The notes below the pieces were generated by a model. It was not told the DNA's origin. It was given only the letters and a program-made list of their open reading frames with translations, and ran no database searches. Below are positions 54,619 to 64,000 of a stretch of DNA of 64,000 nt, one piece after another; within the stretch, counting starts at the first letter, position 1; each line of letters begins with the position of its first letter. The position numbers and the translations under genes are program-made. The DNA is from Taxillus chinensis (Eukaryota > Streptophyta > Magnoliopsida > Santalales > Loranthaceae): contig CM042086.1 in assembly GCA_023512835.1 (NCBI GenBank), forward strand, positions 717,001 to 781,000, given 5' to 3'.

Positions 54619-55953
54619 TCAGAGGATTAAGCCCTGTGCCGGTGCGGGTTTATTGGATGGTGCCTGCTCACTAGGTGCAGAAGCTTTGGGAGATTCCGAT
54701 AGATGAACCTGAGCAAAGTCATCCACCATTTTCCTCTTCTGCTCCTCTTCTGCCCTCCCCACTTTCTCCTTAGTCTTCTGGCCAACTTCCCCAGCTGCCT
54801 TGGTAACTCTGCTGAAAGCACCGGTTACCCATGAGGTTCCAGTGAGTACATACCGGTTCTTCATTATGGCAGATCCAGCACCACTGACTTTTTGCTCTGC
54901 AGCTGCGAAAGCTGACTTTGTCTTCTCGGAAACTTGGAATTTCTCGTCCACTTCTCGTGCTTTGCCTTGTACCATGGAGGTTCCCATGCTTATTTTCTCA
55001 GTGAGGCCTATTTTTTTGTCAAGGTTAGTGACTTTAGCTGAGGCTGTGGACGTCAACTGGTGTTTCTGGTCAAAGCTTTTTGCTCTGTTCACTGCATCTT
55101 TTCCCAAGATAAATCCCCTTGCAAGCATGCCACTCACAACATCTTCTGCCTTCCGTAAGGCAGATTCAGAACCAGCAGGTGTTTTGTTTTCCACTAGCTG
55201 CAGATATTGAACTATCAGATCAAAAAAATCGATCTGTGAAAGAGTTAGAGAGATAGCTTTATGAATTCTACTTACCTGAGGTGGTGCTATTGCATCAGGA
55301 GGCAGCTCATAATCTGAAGCAAGACTTATTGAGACGCACAGATCAACAATCGTAGCTCCCTTCATAAGCATTAAAAGTTTATATAAAACAAGCACAAAAT
55401 TAGTTTCTAGATTCCTAGTGTTGAATATGATCTACAATATAAATCTGTCAATGACAAGATTATTCGTTACACATATGCCAAGGCCAATCTAGATTTATGT
55501 GAAATCCAGTCTGCCAATTATAACTTCCCTTGGTCAGATCAGTCCCCACACACGGGGGGAAAAGGCTATGCATATCATGATAAGACAGGATAGTATTTAA
55601 AACTACAGTTATTTAAGATAAAACTTATTCGCGCAAAGAAAAAGCAAATTACTTTAATGATTTCAACTTTCAAGCATTGTTATAATATCGTTTTAACATA
55701 CTTAAAAGGTAACCAGGGGAGATATGGTTTATTTCGTCAAAAAACATTTTATAAGTGATCTAGAAAGTACAAAGATATTTGATAGTAGGTTTCTTTTGAG
55801 TAGCCAAAACTGATATATATGGTTATTGAACATCAGCAGTGGTTCAGGCTTCAAATCCATTAGCTAGTCAACAAAACAACTGAACGCAATGAAGACATTT
55901 CCTGGGAAATAATATATTAAATACTGTCAATGGGTGATACATAGTTTACATAC

Positions 55954-55984
<31 letters not shown>

Positions 55985-58863
55985 CGTACTCTCAACTTCA
56001 ATAATAATACCTTATTTGCTCCCTTTTATTACATGGCATCAGAGGTATATTCACAAATATAAAAATATATCTATTAATGAACTCACTGAAAGGAGAATGG
56101 CAGTCTCAGCTCCTTGTGCATCCTTAAACGTAACATATGCAATTTGAGCGCGCTCATTTTCACTGTATGAACATATGAAAAGTGAGGCATCCATTTAATA
56201 ATAGAAGAGAAATTGAGGAAAATCAGCTAACAATACTTCTTCGGCTTCACTAACCTTTGCATTTCAACATATTCAATGTCACCAGAAAAAGAGAAGAACT
56301 CCTTGATGTCTTGCTCAGACGCCGCCAAAGAAACATTGCTAACTTTAACAGTTTTTGACTGCAGTAAAAGTTAATATATTATATAATGAGTTTACTAGGA
56401 AAACTGATTTCATTACTCAACTAAAATTTACATCTAAAAATTTTGAACATGAAAACAGTAACAGCAATCTGAGCTGAGTAATTAATTATAATATGATCAT
56501 ATGCATTAAATAGTAAGATGATCATATATGTGATGCGCTGTTTTGAAAATTATCTTGTTTCCCTACTTGGTACATTTGCACTAGAAGTCTAGAACTCCAA
56601 ATACATTATATTAGTTTTGCTTTATATGAATTTTGAATGATCTATCTAAAGATAGATGGCTATCTATTTCTACACTGACAACACTGCCCCACAATTTGTC
56701 ATACTGATCATCATTAACCAATACTATGATAAACTTCTCAAACCATACAAGGCTATTGAGTTGGTCACTTCATATCCCAAACCAGCTCCACCCACATCTT
56801 TTTAGCCCATATCAGTTAACTATTGTGTTTTTTGTTTTGCTTTTTCTCACTCGACAATGCTTCATCGTCAGGTTATTACATATAGAAATAAATAAATTAA
56901 AATGATCATCCTAGTGTTCACCTATATGCCATTTTCATTTTAGTCTAGCCAAATAATGAAAGGTTAGTTTACTACTACACAAACACAACTATTTTTACTA
57001 TATGGGTATTGAGACCAAAAATAATAATAAAAAAAACTTCAAATAGTGAATGTGGTTTAGGAATTTTGGGAGAATGTATCAAACTTGCCCGCTCAACTGA
57101 GGATATATGAATCACAGTTCACTAAGGCTTTTATAAACAAATTTTATCCTCCATTCACCTCTTTTTTTTATCCATTTCTTAGTTAGGTTATATGTTGCTA
57201 ACATAAATTTTTTTTTCAATTTCACTCTTTCTAATGACACATGCATGTCTGGTCATAATCATATCATGCTATTGTACATTGCTCAACTAGGATTCCTTTA
57301 AGTACACCCTTGAACATTTAACTCTGTTAACTTGAAACAAGATTCTTACCTGCCTTTTTTAAGCTATTGGAATCAATTTTACATAAGCTAAATCTCAATG
57401 ACATTGTGCTAACACTTTATATACAGTATTAACAATATAATGACAGCCCCCCGAGAAGACAATGAATTTGAATTTGAAATAATAATAATAATAATAATAA
57501 ATAACACGTCACCTTAGCTTTAGAAAGACAGGAACAAAGCTCAAACCATAATCATTTTGCTGTTTCATTAAATTTGATACTATCCAGCAACTAAACACAT
57601 AAAGCAAAAAGTTCTTTCCTCCATTTTTCACTTTAATTTACCTATCTTCTTTCCCCCCCCCCCCCCAAAAAAAAAAAAAAAAAAAAAACTGAAACTGTAA
57701 TTCGTTCAAAAAGCAATAACAAAGCGGGGTGCTGCCAATCAATACATTAAATAAAGGGTGACAAAAGAGAGCAACCCAATGAATACCCTATACCAAAAAA
57801 ATTAACACAGAGAATCACACTACTCGAGATTAGCACAACAACAACAACAACCTCATATTATTCTAGTCTAGATTAAAAGAGAAAGGTAGGAATATTAATG
57901 AACCTAATGGTTTGTGAAAGGTTCGGGATCGGCTTGTAAAATGTTCGGCTCATTACTTGTTTTAGGTGAGCCCAAACCCGAGCCTATTATAAAGCTCACG
58001 AGCTGAATGAGTCCAAGACCACGAGCCTATTATAAGCTCACAAGCTTATATTTTCATTATTTTACTTATACCATTCAATTTATAAAAATATTCTTACATT
58101 ATTAACTTATTATATGAATGTTAAATTTAATGACTTGATGATTAATAAATAAATATTATATATTGTTAGATAATTTAAGCAAAATAAACTTAATATTTTA
58201 AGTTTAAACGAGCCTAAAGTGCCAAGCCCAAACAAGCTTGCGAACCTAAACGTACGGAGTCCAAGTCCAAAACTCAGCTCAGACTCACTCATTATCAGCC
58301 CTAGAGAAAAGTAAAGTTTTTTTTTTAATAACTTAACCAAATATTGTGTGGGGCACAAAACCATTAATCGAATGCGTTCAAGTAGTTCTAGTTGCAGGAA
58401 TTAATCACGAGCTCAATGGTGACAAAACTAAATTATAAGCAAAAAGAAAAACAGAAAAAGGTCCCATAGACCGAAATCTAGCAGAAACTGCAACAATCCA
58501 TCCATGGGAGCACCAAGCAGGACAAACATTAACAAAATCGAAAGCAATATTGTTCATCGAAAGAACAGTGACGGATGAATCTATTGCCATTGGAGAGACT
58601 TCGAAACAACATTTCTTTTCAAAACAGCGCAGCACAGATATCAAACATGCGACCATCAACATTACCACCCAATTACCCAAAGATCCGCTATTTTAATACA
58701 AATCCGATTCCATGTCAAACAACACGGACCAGATTTTCACATGTCGAACAAACGTAAAAGAAACAAGCAGATCTATAGCCGCTACTAAATCGATATTCAT
58801 AAAACCAAACAACAAAACTCAACGACAATGAGTCGGAGGAGAGAAAAAGGAACACACCGACAT
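54619..58863 (-). CDS. BPA1-like: BPA1-like RRM protein (binding partner of ACD11)
   Basis: Similar to Arabidopsis BPA1, an RNA-recognition-motif protein that binds the sphingolipid-transfer protein ACD11 and tempers cell death. Coding exons (minus): 58863-58858, 56358-56255, 56162-56087, 55359-55276, 55197-54619; 849 nt, 282 aa, phases consistent. The RRM is at about 4-80: KTVKVSNVS at the first beta strand, IKEFFSFSGDI, then AQIAYVTFKD as a degenerate RNP1 without the usual aromatic pair, and GATIVDLCVSIS at the end. The second half (about 100-255) is the family-specific part: RKAEDVVSGMLARGFILGKD, HQLTSTASAKV, REVDEKFQVSEKTKS, SAIMKNRYVLTGTSWVTGAF and EEEQKRKMVDDFAQVHLSE. The ATG exon codes only Met-Ser before a 2.5-kb intron, so the start rests on splice logic. 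A weak RNP1 suggests protein rather than RNA binding. Confidence 0.88.
57653..57688. repeat. Poly-C/poly-A run in an intron
   Basis: About 14 C followed by about 22 A, in intron 1 of the BPA1-like gene. The exact lengths are likely unreliable. Confidence 0.9.
57900..58310. mobile_element. Dispersed GAGCC/GCTCA-type repeat in an intron
   Basis: GAGCCTATTATAA(A)GCTCAC occurs twice, with further alternating GAGCC..GCTCA phrases. On the minus strand the right edge reads TAGGGCTGATAATGAGTG, similar to hAT-type terminal repeats. The left edge was not found. It is a plausible non-autonomous DNA transposon remnant inside BPA1-like intron 1. Confidence 0.35.
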
Positions 58864-58999
58864 CGCGAATGTCTTTGTCGGATCAAACAGCAGTCGAGAG
58901 AATGGACGAAACGTCGCCGAGAACGCTGCTGCGCTACTGAATGGAAACTGCAGAGCTTAGAGGGGGAGAGAGGGACGGGGGTTTGATGAGGGCTTTGAG

Positions 59000-60300
59000 A
59001 GCCGGGGAAGGGGGGGTGTGGCGTGGGGGGGGTCGTCGAGCGTGTGAGATATGTCAAACCGGTGAGTCGCGATCGCACGTGCGACATGGCATGGGAGGAG
59101 CGTAACTCACGGCCATTTGACAATTACCATCCCTTGTTGATTACATAATACGTTACACGTTTGGTCCCTCGCGTTTGGTGGGTTGTTTAATTTAGTTATC
59201 GTGTTATCAGTATTATCGGATTTAGTCCTTCATGTTTGTTTAGTTTCCCGTTACACAGTGTAGTAGTTGTGTGATGTATTATTATTATTTAAAAAATAAT
59301 ATAATAATAATAATAATAATACGTATGATTTAAATATTTGAAGTTTGAATAGTAGTCTATCATTTAATACATTAATATATTTATAGGAAGATCATAAGAA
59401 GATTTGGGGTCAATTAATATTATATTATATTAAAAGGCAATGAAGTAAATTTATATTATAAAAAATAGTATTTCTTGGTAAGATTATGAATACACCGTAA
59501 AGAGGTAATATTAGTACACTTCATCAACGTCACGCCAAATAATAAATTTAAATGATACTATTATTAATCTAATATTATGAGTTATCCTATAATCAGATGC
59601 AAATATAAATATGATTTGCAGATTGTTAAATTAAAATGAAATATTTTATTTTTATTTATACAGTTTTTTAAAAATCATATAATTCTTTTGGGTTCCTATA
59701 TTATGGTTCATGCATATATAATAAGGTTTTAAATTTATAATATGAGTGTATAATTCAAATATACGAAGTCACTTGTCTTATTTATTATTTTCAAATATTA
59801 TGAGAATTTATTTTAATTATTTAATATGAGATATATAAATAAAATTATTTTACAATTAAATATTATTATAAAATTAAGTGATAATATTTTAATAATATAT
59901 AATATATTATTTGTTATGCTTGTATGCCAAATCAATCTACTTTGGAATAAAAGTATATATTTTTAATAAAGTAAATATTATTAAAATATAAATTAGATTT
60001 TTAAAATATGACTTGTATTAGTATTGGAATTTAATACAAAAGTTGATTTATAATATGACTTGTATGAGAATTATAATAAGTTGATCCCATTAACATTAAT
60101 TATGGGTGATTTTATTGTTCAGTGTCGTAGAGTTGTAAATCATTTATTACTTATATTTCAGGTGCTGCCAAGAATTACTATTCTACAAAAGGACATTTTC
60201 TACAGTTGATGTATTATTCTATCTAGGTGTGTTGATTATATATATATTTTTTGTTATAAGTTCGTGAAAAGTTGTATTGAGTTTAAATTGAACTTAGTAA
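59000..60300. other. AT-rich intergenic region, no gene seen
   Basis: Very AT-rich beyond the leader of the BPA1-like gene, with an (AAT)n stretch near 59290-59321. No coding signal. Confidence 0.6.
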
Positions 60301-60304
60301 TGTA

Positions 60305-60643
60305 ATGACTAATTTATCTGGTGTCTGTTATTTGAATCGTATGTTGTTGTTCTACCCAAATCCCAATGAGATTAAGAAGGCAACTAAGACCCCTAAAGAA
60401 CGAAGGAAGGAGATCCGGGTGGCTGCTGCTAGGCTGTTACAGCAGATGTCTGATTCACCCCAGTTGCACGAGGAGACAAAGGTTGGAGACTCTTCTTTGC
60501 ACAAAAATGGGAGAGCGAAGTCCATAAATCTGCACAAAAATGTCTATTCAGCTGAAAGGAAGGACTGGATTCATACTTATTGGAGCTCCCCTAGTGCTGA
60601 CATGGGGGTAAAGACGCCAATCGCCTCAATATGTTACGCTTAA
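60305..60643 (+). other. Unrecognised ORF abutting a pseudogene
   Basis: A 112-codon plus-strand frame. Its 60360-60608 part has protein-like composition (TKTPKERRKEIRVAAARLLQ, then HKNVYSAERKDWIHTYW) and GC content above the flanks. I do not recognise it. The last 11 codons are antisense to the carbamoyl-phosphate synthase pseudogene, so the natural boundary is near 60608 and the stop is accidental. It may be an exon fragment of another gene brought together with the pseudogene by a rearrangement. Confidence 0.3.
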
Positions 60644-61575
60644 TCCCAAAATCATATGCAATCACCTTCATTTCACACAAGCAACAAAAAAAAAAAGGCA
60701 TTAGCATCACAACTAACACGTATATTTTAGTTTCAGAATTCTCGACAACTAGTACTTACATGGAAGCTTTTTTTGTCCCTTCCCTTAGAGTTTTAGTCCC
60801 ATCGGGAACCTGTTTTATAAACATAATCATAAGGAGCCTTACAGGACACACCACTTATCAGATCCACACCTGCAAAATGAAACAAAAACTGATGAACTCA
60901 AATTTTCTATAATGTAGTAAGGTTGTCATATGCCTCCTGAATGCAAAACAATTCTTACTAAGTATAACCCGTGATTGAGACATTTCCAAAAGTTCTTCGT
61001 TTGTTTTATATTCTTCTGAGCTCGAAACACCCACAAGGCTTCCATCTTGTCTTACTCTGCGAGTAATAGCAAGGGTGTCAACATCAGCTGCTCACCGAAA
61101 GAAAATGTAGAGCAAGCGAGATACAATAAATATTAGAACAAGACAATTCTTGTTGTACAAGTTCTAAGAAATATGATCTTCTGCAAATTTTACAGCATAT
61201 AAACTTACATATTCCCATGATATTTCTTTCTGCTAAATAATCACCAAGTTTTTCTGTGCATCTCCAATTTGAAGAGCTATGAAGCATTCATTTATAATTT
61301 AGAATATCATCGATTACAAGAAAAACTAGTACAAGGTACCATACCTGATACTTTGAACTTTTATTGACCAAAACAGCTCGAAAGCAGTGCCTTGGTTCTT
61401 CATCATCGTTAAAGAAGGGCATCTTAATCCAGATTTATTGTAATCCTGAGAAGAAAGCTAATGCTTAAACTTATAACATCACCAGCCAAAATTAAAACCA
61501 GTATTTCCAAGATGTGGATTTGCCATCAAGACGAATTGCCCAGCATAACTCGGGTCAGTAAGAATTTCTTGATAG
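60609..61575 (-). pseudogene. carA-like: Carbamoyl-phosphate synthase small subunit, truncated pseudogene
   Basis: The intact enzyme is the plastid glutamine amidotransferase subunit that feeds arginine and pyrimidine synthesis. Six exon-like pieces run in correct order on the minus strand: 61575-61499 ([17 protein letters not shown]), 61445-61345 (DDEEPRHCFRAVLV), 61276-61209 (SSNWRCTEKLGDYLAERNIM), 61087-about 60975 (DVDTLAITRRVRQDGSLVG), 60869-60760 (VDLISGVSCKAPYDYV, then WD-stop-NSKGRDKKSFH) and 60665-about 60609 (VIAYDFGIKRNILRRLAS). Splice sites are retained, so it arose by DNA duplication, not from mRNA. It lacks the N-terminus and the whole glutaminase domain with its catalytic Cys/His. 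It carries an in-frame TAA where relatives have Phe after Trp-Asp, and a stop in the second piece. Confidence 0.85.
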
Positions 61576-62450
61576 CTGCAATACAAAAGCATGCTAACCG
61601 AGTAAGTCTCATGATTTGTGATCTAGACAGGTGAATAAAACACTTTAATTTCTTTGATAAAATATGAATGTCTGCTTCAGAGAGGAAAAGACAACCATTC
61701 AGACAAACAAATAAATATAGCTTGCTTATGCCTTTCTGAGCGTAATTCAATCAGTACAGTGATTCTAGTGAGATTAGCTGCTCTCAATATCAAGAAATAC
61801 GCCGTTTCTTCTTGAAAAATTAGTTTTAAGAAAGAGGCTAATGGAAGAAAAATACCAAAGTAGAGAGCCCACTAAACATATAATGACAAGAAGATATCTA
61901 TACAAACAATTTGGTATAGATATCTATACCAAAGATATCTATACTTACTTTAAGAATATATCTCCCATCCAAGATGGCCACAACGGCTATTGATCTCTTT
62001 ATGTACGGATACAATTAGGGGGGAAAAAACAAGCACTTCATCAAACATGTCCATCACAAAATTCTTGAAAATGGGTATTTTCTATTTGTTTCATCCTAAA
62101 ACTGCTTTGTTTGCCAGATTTACATATGTATGCGTGATGCGTGCGAGCAAAATCTTACCATAACCCAATTTAAATCTTACCCACTTCAAGTTCTGGATTG
62201 ATGAACATTCTTGGAAAGTTGAAAGTTCCAAGCCAGCAACCTACTGGGGGATACGTCCAACTGTATCCAACGGCTCACCATATGACAGCGCCGCTGGAAC
62301 CATGAAAACATCCCGTTCATCGGAAAATAAAAACAAATCAAACTCTCTGTAGAACCGTGCAAACACTCCGCGCACTACCGACCGGCCTACCGCGGGACTA
62401 CCACGGTACGGTAGGACTGCAAGACTTTTTTATTGAGAAATAGGTTACGG
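61576..62450. other. Noncoding DNA beside the pseudogene
   Basis: No exon of the carbamoyl-phosphate synthase N-terminus was found here, so the pseudogene is truncated on this side. A 24-bp palindrome lies at 61910-61933. Nothing else was recognised. Confidence 0.5.
61910..61933. repeat. Perfect 24-bp palindrome
   Basis: The half site TTTGGTATAGAT is followed without spacer by its exact reverse complement. Two more AGATATCTATAC copies lie within 20 bp on each side (61892 and 61934). Confidence 0.95.
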
Positions 62451-62454
62451 GTAT

Positions 62455-62496
62455 TAATAATAATAATAATAATTATTATTATTATTATTATTATTA
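62455..62496. repeat. (TAA)n-(TTA)n inverted microsatellite
   Basis: About six TAA units are followed directly by about eight ATT units, so the two halves are complementary and can fold as a hairpin. Confidence 0.9.
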
Positions 62497-62689
62497 CTAT
62501 ATTATACTACATAATAATTTAAAAAACACGTTACAAATGCATTTCTTTATAATTATTTAATAAAACAAACAAAATCTAAAAACATTAACCAGGGGAAATT
62601 TTTGAAAATTTGTAATAATTATTTTTTATTAATTGTGTATAGAAAAATTGAAATAAAGAGACCCAAATGGCATGAAGTAGATCCAAATG

Positions 62690-64000
62690 CCCAGTAGCCG
62701 AATACACTAGTAACCAAATAATTCTTCCCGGTGTCCGGCGGTGAGTTCCACCCGCCTCTCTTCTTCATCAACGCTTCTGTGTCTCGCGTGATGAGTTTGC
62801 ATGTTAGGGTTTCAATCGCAAAGCCCTGGTTTTTTTTTTCTTCGTTGGTTTCGTTTTCCAGCTGTAAAGGGCTGATCCGTATGAATCTATATTATTTTGT
62901 AGTTTAGTTGGGGCAATTCGTTTTGTGTGTGTGTGTCGAAAATTGTGATTTTTTTTTAAATCGTATTCATTCGCGGGTTTGTCGTTGATCACATTTGATT
63001 ATTGCTGGGTTTTGATTTCTGACTCATTTGATCACAAAACTAGGCTTTTCCCAAATCTCCTCCAATCCAATGATGATTGATCTTACCTTCTGTGAATATG
63101 CTAAACCATAAGAAAGAGGGTAGGCACATTAATGTATTAAGTTGCAGTGTTTCTCCATTTAAAGCTCCCCAAAAAGCATCCTTGTACTGATTTCATTGCT
63201 GCCACCCTCATGTTATTCAACTTTGACAGGCCCCAAGAATGGGGCAATCTACAAGCTAAGTTGCACGGACGCATGTTATTGCCAGCATGTTTCTCGTCAT
63301 ATTGGACTGTCTGTGCCTTTTAATGTCTTTCCTCTTAGCTTGATTGCTATCCAAGTTGTTTGTAGACCTACCAACCTTTTTCTAGTGGCTCTTTCAGGCA
63401 ACATTTAAGTATTCCTATCCATCTTTATCTTCCCCAGGTTTTATAGATATTCATATTATTCTCCCTCGGGTAGTGTGGATATTTTTCTACATCTTCCTTT
63501 CCTGGTCAATAGATATCTGTATCCCCATGACTGAAATATGAGAGTCATTACTTTCTTGGCAAGATCTGGTTGTATACGAGGACAAGTTAAAGTTTTGTGT
63601 TTTTGCCTCATCTCCATTCTTAATCTGTCTTCATTATGAAGCCACGTATTGTAATCTATTTGAAACTTTATAATGGAATGTTGGGCATAACTATATCTTT
63701 TTATTAGTTTCTCATTTATTCCATAGGTTTGATGACTCTTGCCTCCAGAATATATGATTTAATCGTTGTTGAGATGCTTGTCTCAATATCACTGTTATTC
63801 ATGCATGACTTTATAGCCTCTGCGGCCCTTTCACCCCCACTTGTTAGTCACCTCACAATAATCCCAATTCTGATGACTCTAACATATTGTGGCTCTTTGG
63901 GTTATGACAATCATATGGTAACCATGATGTGACTTGTAAGAGAGGCCTGATGTTTCTGTCCCTTTGATAGAGGTTGGGCTTTACTTTGTGAAATGTCATA
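62690..64000 (+). other. Possible start of a plus-strand gene running out of the window
   Basis: 62735-62835 has the look of a plant 5' leader: pyrimidine-rich CCGCCTCTCTTCTTCATC, then TTAGGGTTTC and a rise in GC after AT-rich DNA. Beyond it the sequence is T-rich with several good GT-donor contexts but no convincing coding exon up to 64000. A first exon with a long intron, or a noncoding RNA, would fit. No product can be named. Confidence 0.25.

Noticed and set aside
58405..58680. 91-codon minus-strand ORF with hydrophobic segments
   Set aside because: It lies inside intron 1 of the BPA1-like gene and has no recognisable family.
63196..63932. Plus-strand ORFs of 67-70 codons near the right edge
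   Set aside because: Composition is not protein-like and no splice-consistent exon chain was found; only a possible leader is reported.

Overview
This is nuclear DNA of a flowering plant, most likely a eudicot. The support is spliced genes with GT-AG introns, plant-specific families (a JMJ706-type JmjC demethylase, a CHX cation/H+ antiporter, a BPA1-like RRM protein), AT-rich intergenic DNA, and nested plant LTR retrotransposons of the Ty3/gypsy and Ty1/copia (Sirevirus-like) types. The species cannot be named from the sequence.

Layout. Positions 1-13.2 kb are a pile of retrotransposon remnants. Three related gypsy-type LTRs (about 343-1677, 1740-4030 and 4852-6622) share two sequence blocks. 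The third is followed by a primer binding site and a decayed gag. A fourth LTR-like region (about 7.5-11.9 kb) carries a duplicated promoter/hairpin module and a series of ACCAGGCC/GGCCTGGT palindromes. Positions 11.9-18.8 kb hold a minus-strand Sirevirus-like copia element: 3' LTR with a 20-bp minisatellite, PPT, a decayed env-like region, and RT/RNase H with frameshifts. A 500-N assembly gap (18799-19298) cuts it off.

The gene-bearing part follows. On the minus strand: a JmjN/JmjC/C5HC2 histone demethylase (19739-27014, 11 coding exons, 859 aa); a CHX antiporter (37827-41068, 4 exons, 788 aa); a small plant-specific protein of unknown function (43787-47602, 2 exons, 203 aa); and a BPA1-like RRM protein (54619-58863, 5 exons, 282 aa). 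On the plus strand: a 153-aa single-pass membrane protein of unknown function (48914-49606). A truncated, intron-bearing pseudogene of the plastid carbamoyl-phosphate synthase small subunit lies at 60609-61575 (minus). The last 1.3 kb looks like the start of a plus-strand transcription unit that leaves the window. All exon models were joined by hand from splice sites and reading phase; each of the five intact models closes in frame.

The genes do not form a pathway; they are independent nuclear genes separated by AT-rich DNA. The most interesting observations are: a CHX protein whose conserved Asn-Asp ion-site pair reads Ser-Tyr; three CACGTG hairpins in one LTR, with a paired stem change that keeps base pairing; a higher-order 20-bp minisatellite in the Sirevirus LTR; the serial palindromes and duplicated promoter of the fourth LTR; and the carbamoyl-phosphate synthase pseudogene. 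I did not find a clear new multi-gene system.
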